This document shows positions 1 to 8,140 of a stretch of 64,000 bases of DNA, piece by piece. The position numbers and the translations under genes were made by a program. The DNA lies in contig CAJTGI010000006.1 of assembly GCA_910575435.1 (NCBI GenBank), positions 62,001 to 126,000 of the forward strand, written 5' to 3'. Each line of letters begins with the position of its first letter. The first letter of the stretch is position 1. The DNA comes from Clostridiaceae bacterium. GTDB taxonomy: Bacteria > Bacillota > Clostridia > Lachnospirales > Lachnospiraceae. Below the pieces are notes generated by a model. The model was not told the DNA's origin and did not search any database. It was given only the letters and a program-made list of their open reading frames with translations.

Positions 1-1
1 G

Positions 2-700
2 ACGCTATTTAAGAATGGACGAGCCGCCGCCAAGACGGTGGAGGTGGCCAGCGACAGGGAAACCATTGTGGACTACAAGGATTATAAGGAAGAGGCTGGC
101 AATATTGGCGAAGTTACTTTTGAGATTGAGCCGGAGGGAGCGGACTTGTACTTGAATGGAACCCAGGTGGATTACTCTGCCCCCGTGACGCTGAATTTTG
201 GAAAGTACCGCCTGGGCGTGGCCCTATCCGGATACACAAGCTATACTGGCATCCTGAACGTGAAAAGTTCTTCCGAGACGATTAGCATTTCTTTGGAGGA
301 GGCCAACAGCTCGGTGAGCAATGAGGCCACGGCGACGCCTGGCGCTACCGGCACGCCATCTAGTTCGGATAGCGATAGCGACACGGTTACCAAGAAGATT
401 GACAGCGAACACACGATTACGGTTACTGCGCCGGAGGGAGCGGAAGTGTTTGTGGACAACGTGTACAAAGGGATGGCGCCCTGCACGTTTACGAAAATCA
501 TTGGCTCGCTTACCATTACGCTAAGCGATGCGGGATATGAGACGAAGAGTTATTCCGTGGATATTTTGGATGATGGCAAAAATGCAAAGCTATCCTTTGC
601 CGACTTGGTGAAGGAGGATGCCGATGATGACGGAACCAGTGACAGCAGCCCCACCAGCAGTCCTGCCAGCACGCCTAGCAGCACCAAGAAAAGCGATTAG
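2..700 (+). CDS. PEGA-domain protein, 5' end outside window
   Basis: The frame is open from base 2 with no stop and no convincing start, so the N-terminus lies outside the window. What remains carries two PEGA-type beta-strand modules: one around the motif EPEGADLYLNG and one around APEGAEVFVDN, each about 50 residues with the usual GY near the end (SGYTSYTG, AGYETKSY). Between and after them are Ser/Thr/Pro/Asp-rich linkers, and the C-terminus is a low-complexity tail ending in STKKSD. PEGA modules are common in surface or secreted proteins of Firmicutes and at the outer end of membrane-anchored regulators. The missing N-terminus would decide which. Domain call is firm, role unknown. Confidence 0.75.
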   Translation, partial: TLFKNGRAAAKTVEVASDRETIVDYKDYKEEAGNIGEVTFEIEPEGADLYLNGTQVDYSAPVTLNFGKYRLGVALSGYTSYTGILNVKSSSETISISLEEANSSVSNEATATPGATGTPSSSDSDSDTVTKKIDSEHTITVTAPEGAEVFVDNVYKGMAPCTFTKIIGSLTITLSDAGYETKSYSVDILDDGKNAKLSFADLVKEDADDDGTSDSSPTSSPASTPSSTKKSD

Positions 701-749
701 GTTGATGGAAGGCAAGCGTAAAATGCAGTAGGGGATTACGCAGAGTTAT

Positions 750-768
750 ATGCCAGAAACCATGGCAT
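750..768. repeat. ATGCCA/TGGCAT hairpin
   Basis: Perfect 6-bp arms (ATGCCA and TGGCAT) around a 7-base loop in the gap before the phospho-sugar mutase. The same arms recur near 4534, 24806 and 29401, so this is one member of a dispersed hairpin family. Confidence 0.5.
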
Positions 769-805
769 GAATTATGAGACAATAAAGAGATAGGAGGACA
801 AGCAT

Positions 806-2539
806 ATGAATTACAAGGAGAATTACGAGGCATGGCTATCAAATCCTTATTTTGACCCGGAGACCAAGAAGGAACTTGAGTCCATTGGGCAGGATGACAA
901 TGAGATCAAGGAGCGGTTCTACAAGGATTTGGAATTTGGCACGGCAGGTCTCAGGGGCGTGATTGGTGCAGGGACGAACAGGATGAATATCTATACTGTT
1001 CGCAAGGCTACCCAGGGTCTGGCAAATTACATCGTGAAGGCGGGAAAGGCAGACCAAGGAGTAGCGATTGCCTTTGATTCCAGAAGGATGTCGCCGGAAT
1101 TTGCAGACGAGGCGGCGCTTTGTTTGGCGGCCAATGGCATTAAGGCATATGTCTTTGAATCTCTTCGCCCTACGCCGGAGCTTTCCTATGCGGTGAGGGA
1201 ATTGAAGTGCGTGGCGGGCATCAATATCACGGCCAGCCACAATCCCCCGGAGTACAATGGATACAAGGTGTACTGGGAGGATGGCGCTCAGATTACGCCG
1301 CCCCATGACACGGGAATCATGGACGAGGTGAAGGCTGTGACGGATTACGCTACGGTAAAGACCATGGATAAGGCAGATGCCCGGGCGAAAGGCTTGTACG
1401 AGCAGATTGGCGCGGAGATTGATGACAAATACATTGCTGAGTTGAAGAAACAGGTAATTCATATGGACAGCATTCAGGAAGTGGGCAAGGATTTGAAGAT
1501 TGTCTATACGCCCCTTCACGGCACGGGAAATATTCCTGCCAGGAGAGTGCTGAAGGAGTTGGGATTTGAAAATGTCTATGTCGTGCCAGAACAGGAACTG
1601 CCGGACGGAGAGTTCCCCACCGTCAGCTATCCAAACCCGGAGGCGGCAGAGGCTTTTGAACTGGCGTTGAAGCTGGCAAAGGAGAAGGATGCGGATTTGG
1701 TGCTGGCCACGGACCCGGATGCGGATCGGCTTGGCGTGTACGTGAAGGACGCTAAGACTGGGGAATATATTACCCTGACGGGAAATATGTCCGGATGTCT
1801 GCTGGCAGATTATGAAATCTCCCAGAAGAAGGAGACCAAGGGGCTTCCGGAAGACGGAAAGCTGATTAAGACCATCGTGACCTCTAATCTGGCAGATGCG
1901 ATTGCAGAGTATTATGGCGTGGATTTGATTGAGGTGCTGACAGGATTTAAGTTTATCGGGCAGCAGATATTGGGCTTTGAGACCAGCGGAAAGGGAGAAT
2001 ACCTCTTCGGATTCGAGGAGAGTTACGGCTGCCTGATTGGAACCCATGCCAGGGACAAGGACGCCATCGTGGCGACCATGGCTCTGTGCGAGGCGGCGGC
2101 TTACTATAAGACGAAGGGCATGACGCTGTGGGATGCCATGGTTGCCATGTATGAGAGATATGGATATTATAAGGATGATGTGAAGTCTATCACCATGAAG
2201 GGAATCGAGGGATTGGAGAAGATTCAGGAGATCATGTCAACCCTCCGCACCAATCCTCCGAAGGAGATTGGGGGATATCAGGTGACCTCCTTCCGGGATT
2301 ACCAGGCGGATACGGTGACGGATCTGGAAAGCGGTGCGGTGAAGCCTACCGGCCTTCCCAAATCCAATGTGCTGTATTTTGATATGACGGACAATGTGTG
2401 GATGTGCGTGAGGCCTTCCGGCACGGAGCCTAAGATTAAGTTCTATTTTGGCGTGGTGGGAGATTCTCTGGAGGATGCCGACAAGAAGTCGGAGGAGATG
2501 GCACAGGCCGTGGACAAGTTGGTGGAAAGCATGTCGTAA
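806..2539 (+). CDS. Phospho-sugar mutase (alpha-phosphoglucomutase type)
   Basis: A 577-residue cytoplasmic alpha-D-phosphohexomutase, interconverting glucose-1-phosphate and glucose-6-phosphate (or the mannose forms). All four family signatures are visible: phosphoserine loop TASHNPPEYNGYK with Ser144, metal loop DPDADR at 303-308, sugar-binding loop GFEESYGC, and phosphate-binding loop RPSGTEPK near the C-terminus. Length fits the long clostridial/PgcA-type enzymes. The ATG at 806 follows a clear AGGAGG at 792-797. It sits before the DltA-like cluster and could supply sugar phosphates for envelope polymers or glycogen, but no shared promoter was identified. Glucose versus mannose preference cannot be read from sequence. 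Confidence 0.93.
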   Translation: MNYKENYEAWLSNPYFDPETKKELESIGQDDNEIKERFYKDLEFGTAGLRGVIGAGTNRMNIYTVRKATQGLANYIVKAGKADQGVAIAFDSRRMSPEFADEAALCLAANGIKAYVFESLRPTPELSYAVRELKCVAGINITASHNPPEYNGYKVYWEDGAQITPPHDTGIMDEVKAVTDYATVKTMDKADARAKGLYEQIGAEIDDKYIAELKKQVIHMDSIQEVGKDLKIVYTPLHGTGNIPARRVLKELGFENVYVVPEQELPDGEFPTVSYPNPEAAEAFELALKLAKEKDADLVLATDPDADRLGVYVKDAKTGEYITLTGNMSGCLLADYEISQKKETKGLPEDGKLIKTIVTSNLADAIAEYYGVDLIEVLTGFKFIGQQILGFETSGKGEYLFGFEESYGCLIGTHARDKDAIVATMALCEAAAYYKTKGMTLWDAMVAMYERYGYYKDDVKSITMKGIEGLEKIQEIMSTLRTNPPKEIGGYQVTSFRDYQADTVTDLESGAVKPTGLPKSNVLYFDMTDNVWMCVRPSGTEPKIKFYFGVVGDSLEDADKKSEEMAQAVDKLVESMS

Positions 2540-2542
2540 AAT

Positions 2543-2560
2543 GTTACTGTGAATAGTAAC
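2543..2560. repeat. GTTACT/AGTAAC hairpin
   Basis: Perfect 6-bp inverted repeat just after the mutase stop codon. A near-identical hairpin (same arms, loop differing in two bases) is found at 36457-36474, upstream of the lysozyme gene, so it is a repeated element and not a gene-specific terminator; there is no T-tract. Confidence 0.5.
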
Positions 2561-2646
2561 CACGCGAATCAATAAGAAGACATTGAGGGAGCGGAGGAGC
2601 AATCCTCTGCTTTTCCTTGCGTAAAGGGGAAAGGGATGGCGAAATC

Positions 2647-4176
2647 ATGCAGACAAATGTATTAGAGTATTTGGAGGAGACGGTGGAAAGGCTGCCGGAT
2701 AAGATGGCCTTCGGGGATGAGGAAATACAGCTTACCTTTCGCCAGGTCTATGACCGGGCCAGGAGCATCGGCTCCCTTTTGGCGGCTTGCGGGGCAGGAA
2801 AGGAGCCTGTGGTGGTTTATATGAAGAAGTCGCCCTGGGCGCTTACCGCCTTTTTCGGCGTGATATACAGCGGATGCTATTATGTCCCCATTGACGAGGA
2901 GATGCCCCGCAGGAGGATGGAACTGATTCTGGAAAATACTCGGGCGAAATATCTGATTTATGATGAGAGCACGAAGGAGAAGGCGGAGAAATTAGGCTTT
3001 TCTGGCAGGATGCTATCTTATGAGGAAGGGATTTCTACAAGAGTAGAAAACGATGTGCTATGCAGGATTCGGGAGAATGCCTTGGATGTAGATGCCATCT
3101 ACGTTCTCTTTACCTCTGGCTCTACTGGCGTGCCGAAAGGCGTGGTGGGATATCATAGAGGCGTGATTGACTACATAGAAACGCTGTCGGAAGCCCTTGG
3201 CTTTGGGGAGGACAGCGTATTTGGCAACCAGACGCCCCTGTATCTGGATGCCTGCATGAAGGAAGTGTATCCCACGCTGAAATATGGAGCCTCTACCTGG
3301 CTCATACCGAAGGAATGCTTTATGCTGCCGGTGAAATTGGTAGAATTTTTGAACGATCACGAAATAAATACCATTTGCTGGGTGGTTTCGGCATTGACAA
3401 TGATTTCAGCATTTGGTACATTTGACACTGTACAGCCGAAATATCTGCGCACAGTAGCCTTTGGGAGCGAGGTGTTCCCCATCAAGCAGTTTAATTTGTG
3501 GAAGAAGACGCTGCCCCAGGCGGACTTCTACAACTTATACGGGCCTACCGAGGCCACGGGCATGAGCTGCTATTACCATGCGGACAGACTTTTTGAGGAA
3601 AGGGAGGCCATTCCCATCGGAAAGCCATTTCCCAATACCCAGGTGCTTTTGCTGGACGGAGATGGGCGGGAAGTGTCGCCAGGGGAGACTGGCGAGATCT
3701 GCATTCGTGGCACTTGCCTGACCCATGGCTATTACAATAACCCTGAGAAGACGGCGGAGGCTTTTATCCAGAACCCGCTGAATCCCTGCTTTCCAGATTG
3801 GATTTACCGCACGGGAGACCTGGGATATCGGAATTTCCAGGGGGATCTGGTGTTTTCTTCCAGGAAGGATTACCAGATTAAGCATATGGGCCATCGGATA
3901 GAATTAGGGGAGATTGAGGCGGATGTGAATGCTATGGACGGAGTGAGGGCCTGCTGCTGTATCTTCATCAAGGAGAGTAAAAAAATTGTACTCTTCTATG
4001 TGGGGGATTTGGAGAAAAAGGAACTTACCGTGGAGATGAAGGAACGTCTGCCCAGATATATGATTCCCAATGCCATCCTGCAACTGGAGAGTTTGCCCCT
4101 GACGGCGAATGGCAAGATGGACAGGCTGAAGATGGAGGAACTGTACAAAAGCCGGAAACGCACCCGGCGAAGATAG
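2647..4176 (+). CDS. dltA: DltA-like amino acid adenylation enzyme
   Basis: A 509-residue stand-alone adenylation enzyme that should activate an amino acid with ATP and load it on the carrier protein encoded next. Motifs: P-loop FTSGSTGVPKG (155-165), NLYGPTEAT (296-304), YRTGDLG, and the C-terminal lysine in TANGKMD. Overall layout, including NQTPLYLDACMKEVYP, matches DltA (D-alanine ligase for teichoic acids). However, the DltA signature FCGEVLP, whose Cys helps select D-alanine, reads FGSEVFP here (272-278), so the substrate may not be D-alanine. I chose ATG 2647 with AAAGGGA upstream; a TTG at 2617 would add ten residues. The carrier gene follows 18 bases downstream. Confidence 0.85.
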   Translation: MQTNVLEYLEETVERLPDKMAFGDEEIQLTFRQVYDRARSIGSLLAACGAGKEPVVVYMKKSPWALTAFFGVIYSGCYYVPIDEEMPRRRMELILENTRAKYLIYDESTKEKAEKLGFSGRMLSYEEGISTRVENDVLCRIRENALDVDAIYVLFTSGSTGVPKGVVGYHRGVIDYIETLSEALGFGEDSVFGNQTPLYLDACMKEVYPTLKYGASTWLIPKECFMLPVKLVEFLNDHEINTICWVVSALTMISAFGTFDTVQPKYLRTVAFGSEVFPIKQFNLWKKTLPQADFYNLYGPTEATGMSCYYHADRLFEEREAIPIGKPFPNTQVLLLDGDGREVSPGETGEICIRGTCLTHGYYNNPEKTAEAFIQNPLNPCFPDWIYRTGDLGYRNFQGDLVFSSRKDYQIKHMGHRIELGEIEADVNAMDGVRACCCIFIKESKKIVLFYVGDLEKKELTVEMKERLPRYMIPNAILQLESLPLTANGKMDRLKMEELYKSRKRTRRR

Positions 4177-4194
4177 AAAAAGGAGGATTCTAAG

Positions 4195-4440
4195 ATGGAT
4201 TTAGAGGAAATTTCAGAGGGCGTTTTAGCAATCTTGCAGGAATTGCACGAGGACATTCGTTTTGAGGCAGAAGAGAAGATGGTGGATGATAAGATACTGG
4301 ACTCTTTTGACTTGGTGACCCTGGTGACGGAATTGGGGGAAGAGTTTGACGTGGATATTACGGCGAAGGATTTCGTGCCGGAAAACTTTAATTCTGTGGA
4401 GTCGATTAGCCAGATGATTGCCCGCCTGATGGAAATGTGA
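4195..4440 (+). CDS. dltC: DltC-like aminoacyl carrier protein
   Basis: An 81-residue acidic acyl-carrier-type protein. The phosphopantetheine attachment site is DSFD with Ser37, in the helix-2 context KILDSFDLVTLV. It should carry the aminoacyl group made by the preceding adenylation enzyme to the membrane acyltransferase encoded downstream. Start ATG 4195 has AAAGGAGG a few bases upstream. In Bacillus and Staphylococcus the order is A-B-C-D; here the carrier comes second (A-C-B-D), and no small dltX-like ORF is visible. The partner and role follow from context; identification as a carrier protein is secure. Confidence 0.88.
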   Translation: MDLEEISEGVLAILQELHEDIRFEAEEKMVDDKILDSFDLVTLVTELGEEFDVDITAKDFVPENFNSVESISQMIARLMEM

Positions 4441-4486
4441 ATGAAAAACCCATTCACAACATGAATGTATTCCTGTGGGAAGAAGC

Positions 4487-4550
4487 GTCCGCAGAAGCGG
4501 ACTTGCTGCAAAGCAGCATTCTTCTACTGTTTGTGCCAGCGAAACTGGCA
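4487..4550. repeat. Three tandem hairpins between carrier and MBOAT genes
   Basis: Three consecutive perfect hairpins: GTCCGC/GCGGAC (4487-4502), GCTGC/GCAGC (4505-4517) and TGCCAG/CTGGCA (4534-4550). No T-tract follows, so they are unlikely to end transcription. They may tune mRNA processing within the operon or be a copy of the dispersed hairpin element seen at 24783-24822 and 29401-29464. Confidence 0.6.
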
Positions 4551-4573
4551 TGTTTGAAAGAGTGAGGATAATT

Positions 4574-6163
4574 ATGTTTGTTTCCTATGGCTTTATCGCC
4601 TTTATGCTGGTCGCATTTGTTCTGTATTATCTGATACCCCGGCGGTTTCAGTGGATGCTGCTTTTGATTGCCAATTTCCTGTTCTATTTTTCGGCGGGGA
4701 AATATTATCCCATTTTCATCCTGGTTACCGCCGCTACAGTGTATGGCGCAGGGATGATGATGGCTCGGTGCGACAGGGAACTGGAGCGGTATGCCGCCGG
4801 AGTGAGGGCGGGGGAGATTCCCAAGCCTTCCAGGGATGAGAAGAAGGCGCGTAAGAAGAAGATTAATGGGAAGAAGAAGCGGTGGATGCTTTTGTGCCTG
4901 TTCCTGAATCTGGGGATTCTGGCGGTGACGAAGTACACCAACTTCGCAGTAGAAAATGTGCAAAATATTGCAGGAGGCGAATTTACCCCCATTGACTTAA
5001 TCGTTCCCTTAGGGATTTCCTTCTATACATTTCAGGCGGTAAGCTATCTGCTGGATGTGTATTGGAATAAATGCGCCCCCCAGAAGAATTTTTTTCGGTT
5101 CGCTCTCTATGTGACATTCTTCCCCCAGTTGATTCAGGGGCCAATCAGCCGATATGGAGATTTATCCCAGACCCTGTATGGGGAGCATGGATTTGACTGG
5201 AAGCAGGTGCGGTTCGGGCTGGAACGGATTCTGTGGGGATATTTTAAGAAGCTGGTGGTGGCGGACCGGATTGGCATTGCCATGGGGACGCTGCTGGAAG
5301 ACCCGGAGTATTACACCGGGGGATTTGTCTTTGTGGGAATGATTTTCTGGGCGGTTCAGCTGTATGCGGACTTTACCGGGGGGATTGACATCACCATCGG
5401 CATTGCCCAGGTCTTTGGCATCCATGTGGAGGAGAATTTTATTCGTCCCTTTTTCTCCAAGAATATTGCGGAATATTGGAGGAGATGGCATATTACCATG
5501 GGTACCTGGTTTCGGGATTATCTGTTCTATCCCCTGAGCATCAGCAGGCCCATGAAGAATATCACTACGGCCACGAAGAAAAGGTTTGGCATGGGCGGCG
5601 CAAGGCGGGTGGCGGTATACATATCCACCATGGTGGTATGGCTGGCTACCGGCATCTGGCATGGCGCGGCATGGCATTTCGTAGCGTGGGGGCTTGCCAA
5701 TGGGGCGATTATCCTGTTCTCGGAGGAGTGCGCTCCCTTGTATGAAAAGTTTCACGCAAGATTTCCAAAGTTGGGGATATCCTGGGGATATCGGGCATTC
5801 CAGGTTATCCGCACCTTTCTTTTGATGTGCTGTCTTCGCCTGTTTGATACTTATGCGGATCTGGGCTTGGCGGTGAAGCAGTTTATCCATATGTTTACCC
5901 AGTTCCGCTGGAATCAGGTGACGTTGCAGGAATTGGTGGATCTGGGGTTGGGAAAGAAAGATTATCTGGTGGTGTTCTTAGGCGTTCTACTGATGTTTGC
6001 CGTGAGCATGATGGGCAGGCGGGGAAGCGTGCGGGAGAGGATTTCCAAGAAGCCTTATGCGGTGCGCTATGGAATATTTCTGGCGTTGTTTTTTATCACG
6101 CTTCTCTTCGGCATTTACGGCGTGGGATTCGATGCCAAGCAGTTTATCTATAATCAATTTTGA
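4574..6163 (+). CDS. dltB: DltB-like MBOAT O-acyltransferase
   Basis: A polytopic membrane protein of about 529 residues in the MBOAT family, expected to pass the aminoacyl group from the carrier protein across the membrane to an envelope polymer. Family landmarks: WGYFKKLVVADR, QLYADFTGGIDI, the EYWRRWHITMGTWFRDYLFYPL segment read in two halves, and the catalytic His in TGIWHGAAWHF. A highly basic cytoplasmic loop (about KARKKKINGKKKRW) separates early membrane segments. ATG 4574 is preferred because GAGGA lies 5 bases upstream and the protein then opens with a membrane segment. The longer GTG 4475 form would translate through three hairpins. Confidence 0.88.
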   Translation: MFVSYGFIAFMLVAFVLYYLIPRRFQWMLLLIANFLFYFSAGKYYPIFILVTAATVYGAGMMMARCDRELERYAAGVRAGEIPKPSRDEKKARKKKINGKKKRWMLLCLFLNLGILAVTKYTNFAVENVQNIAGGEFTPIDLIVPLGISFYTFQAVSYLLDVYWNKCAPQKNFFRFALYVTFFPQLIQGPISRYGDLSQTLYGEHGFDWKQVRFGLERILWGYFKKLVVADRIGIAMGTLLEDPEYYTGGFVFVGMIFWAVQLYADFTGGIDITIGIAQVFGIHVEENFIRPFFSKNIAEYWRRWHITMGTWFRDYLFYPLSISRPMKNITTATKKRFGMGGARRVAVYISTMVVWLATGIWHGAAWHFVAWGLANGAIILFSEECAPLYEKFHARFPKLGISWGYRAFQVIRTFLLMCCLRLFDTYADLGLAVKQFIHMFTQFRWNQVTLQELVDLGLGKKDYLVVFLGVLLMFAVSMMGRRGSVRERISKKPYAVRYGIFLALFFITLLFGIYGVGFDAKQFIYNQF

Positions 6164-6266
6164 TGATATGTACAAGACACTAGGAGTTATGGTTGCTATT
6201 GCATGGTAAATGGGGTTTGGCTGTTTGCGAATCTTGCGGAGGATGGAAAGGAACGGGGTTTGTGAT

Positions 6267-7541
6267 ATGAAGCGAGGAAAAAAGATTGTCCTGGGCGGGG
6301 TTTCCCTGGTGGTGGCGGTGGCATTATTCTTCGGGCTGCAGCGCTTGGTGGTGCCCAAATATGCCGGGGATACGCCTCTGGAGGGAAATTTCACGGCAGA
6401 ATACTATGGGGAAGATGCCCGGCATGATGTGATTATGGTGGGTGACTGCGAGGTGTATGAGAACTTTGACCCCATGGTTTTGTGGAAAGAGTTTGGAATT
6501 ACAAGTTATATTCGGGGAAATGCACAGCAGCTGGTGTGGCAGTCCTACTATCTGCTGGAGGACACCTTGCGCCACGAAAAGCCGAAGATGGTGATTTTCA
6601 ACGTGCAGTCCCTGACCCATGGGGAGCCCCAGAGGGAGGAATATAACCGCATGTGCCTGGATGGCATGAAGTGGTCAGAGACCAAGGCGGAAGCCATCAA
6701 TGCCTCCATGTGCAAGGGGGAGAATTTTCTGGACTATGTGTTTCCGATTCTGCGGTATCACTCAAGAATCACAGATTTGACAAAAGAAGATGTAAAATAT
6801 TACCTAGAACCTAGAAAGATAACCCACAATGGATATTATATGCGAATAGATACCCTGCCCGCCAGTCAGTCGGACGTGGCAGACCCTTCCTGGCTTCTTG
6901 GCACGGAGGAGGAGAGGAAGGCCGCCCAGAGCGGGGAGAATGAGATTGATGATCCCTGGGCGGAGATTGACGAGCGGGAAGAAAATGAGGCTGATGCCAT
7001 CGATGATCCCTGGGCGGAGATCGAGGGGGCGGAGGAATCCGACAGGGAGGATGAATCTGGCATCGTGGAGCCGGGGGCTGATACTGCCCAGTCCTCGGCG
7101 GAGGGGGACAAGGAATTTAGTGCCTACGCCATGAAATATCTGGACAAGATGCGGAAACTCTGCGAGGAGGAGGGAATCAAGCTCCTTTTGGTAAAGGCTC
7201 CCAGCCTGGCGCCCCAGTGGTACGATGGCCAGAATCAGCAGGTGTCAGACTATGCCAAAAAGCATGGATTGGACTATGTGAATTTCTATGAACTTTTGGA
7301 AGAGACAGGAATTGACTATGAGACAGATACCTATGATGGGGGATTGCACATGAACTATAGCGGCGCGAAGAAATTATCCCGCTATCTGGGTAAATATCTC
7401 AAGAAGCATATGAAGTGGGAAGATCACAGAGAGGATGCTAATCTCTCGAAAGTGTATGAGGAAAAACTTCGATTCCAGGAGGAAATGAAGGAGGCACAGC
7501 AGAGAGAATTAGATAGATATGGAGAAATTAGAAACTATTAG
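6267..7541 (+). CDS. DltD-like SGNH-family membrane protein with Cys in nucleophile position
   Basis: A 424-residue protein with one N-terminal membrane anchor and an extracytoplasmic SGNH/GDSL fold, encoded next to the MBOAT as DltD or AlgJ-like partners usually are. The nucleophile motif reads VGDCEVYENF, so Cys61 stands where the family has Ser; the C-terminal pair is D357 and H361 in DGGLHMNYSG. Residues about 212-282 are an acidic insert with an internal repeat (IDDPWAEI twice). Start ATG 6267 gives a clean signal anchor (residues 7-25). It probably completes transfer of the activated group to the acceptor polymer. Assignment as DltD itself is uncertain. Confidence 0.75.
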   Translation: MKRGKKIVLGGVSLVVAVALFFGLQRLVVPKYAGDTPLEGNFTAEYYGEDARHDVIMVGDCEVYENFDPMVLWKEFGITSYIRGNAQQLVWQSYYLLEDTLRHEKPKMVIFNVQSLTHGEPQREEYNRMCLDGMKWSETKAEAINASMCKGENFLDYVFPILRYHSRITDLTKEDVKYYLEPRKITHNGYYMRIDTLPASQSDVADPSWLLGTEEERKAAQSGENEIDDPWAEIDEREENEADAIDDPWAEIEGAEESDREDESGIVEPGADTAQSSAEGDKEFSAYAMKYLDKMRKLCEEEGIKLLLVKAPSLAPQWYDGQNQQVSDYAKKHGLDYVNFYELLEETGIDYETDTYDGGLHMNYSGAKKLSRYLGKYLKKHMKWEDHREDANLSKVYEEKLRFQEEMKEAQQRELDRYGEIRNY

Positions 7542-7560
7542 TAGAAAGGATGGATGGAAG

Positions 7561-8046
7561 ATGTTAAAAAGTATTTGGAAAAAAATGGGAGCAATGAGTT
7601 TGGCGACAGTTCTTTTTGCGGGTTCTGCCATGCAGTCAGCGGAGGCGGCAGCAGGATATCAGTTTAAGTACAAGGGCGTGACGGTGACCATGCATTCTGC
7701 GGCAAAGAAGTTCTTGAAGAAGGCTGGGAAGGCGCAGAAGACCAAGGTTAAGAAGAGTTGTGCCTATAAGGGAAAAGACCGCACATATCAATACAAGGAC
7801 TTTATTTTCTATACCTACTCTAAGTCTGCGAAGGGAGCGGAGTATGTGATGGGCGTCACGTTCCGCACCAGTAAGGTAGCTACGAAGGAGGGCGTGAAAA
7901 TAGGCAGTCCAGAGTCTATGGTGACTAAGAAATACGGGAAGGCAAAGCCGAAATTCGGAATTTATACTTATAAGAAGGGCAAGAGCAAGATTCAGTTCGA
8001 GGTTGTGAATAAGGCTGTGAGAAATATTCGGTATACCACGAAATAA
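7561..8046 (+). CDS. Small secreted protein of unknown function
   Basis: A 161-residue basic protein with a clear signal peptide (residues 1-24, ending SAEA) and no membrane segment afterwards. The mature part is rich in Lys and Tyr, with a strand-rich pattern such as YQFKYKGVTVTMHS and YTYKKGKSKIQFEVV. I do not recognise a family. The start ATG 7561 follows AAAGGA by about nine bases; a frame extending back to 7519 overlaps the previous gene and would bury the signal peptide. It lies 19 bases after the DltD-like gene and is likely co-transcribed, suggesting a job at the cell wall. Confidence 0.7.
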   Translation: MLKSIWKKMGAMSLATVLFAGSAMQSAEAAAGYQFKYKGVTVTMHSAAKKFLKKAGKAQKTKVKKSCAYKGKDRTYQYKDFIFYTYSKSAKGAEYVMGVTFRTSKVATKEGVKIGSPESMVTKKYGKAKPKFGIYTYKKGKSKIQFEVVNKAVRNIRYTTK

Positions 8047-8094
8047 GAGCGATTGAGACAGCGACAGCCGGATGTTTTAGTTATAGATTGCTTG

Positions 8095-8111
8095 TGCCGC
8101 CTTTGGCGGCA
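8095..8111. repeat. TGCCGCC/GGCGGCA hairpin
   Basis: Perfect 7-bp stem with a TTT loop in the 94-base gap between two secreted-protein genes. It is followed by ATTAAAAATG, not a T-tract, so a terminator role is doubtful. Confidence 0.45.
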
Positions 8112-8140
8112 AGATTAAAAATGTGAATGAGGGTGAGTAT

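Noticed and set aside
839-2047. A 402-codon open frame on the minus strand
   Set aside because: It is antisense to the phospho-sugar mutase, whose motifs are certain.
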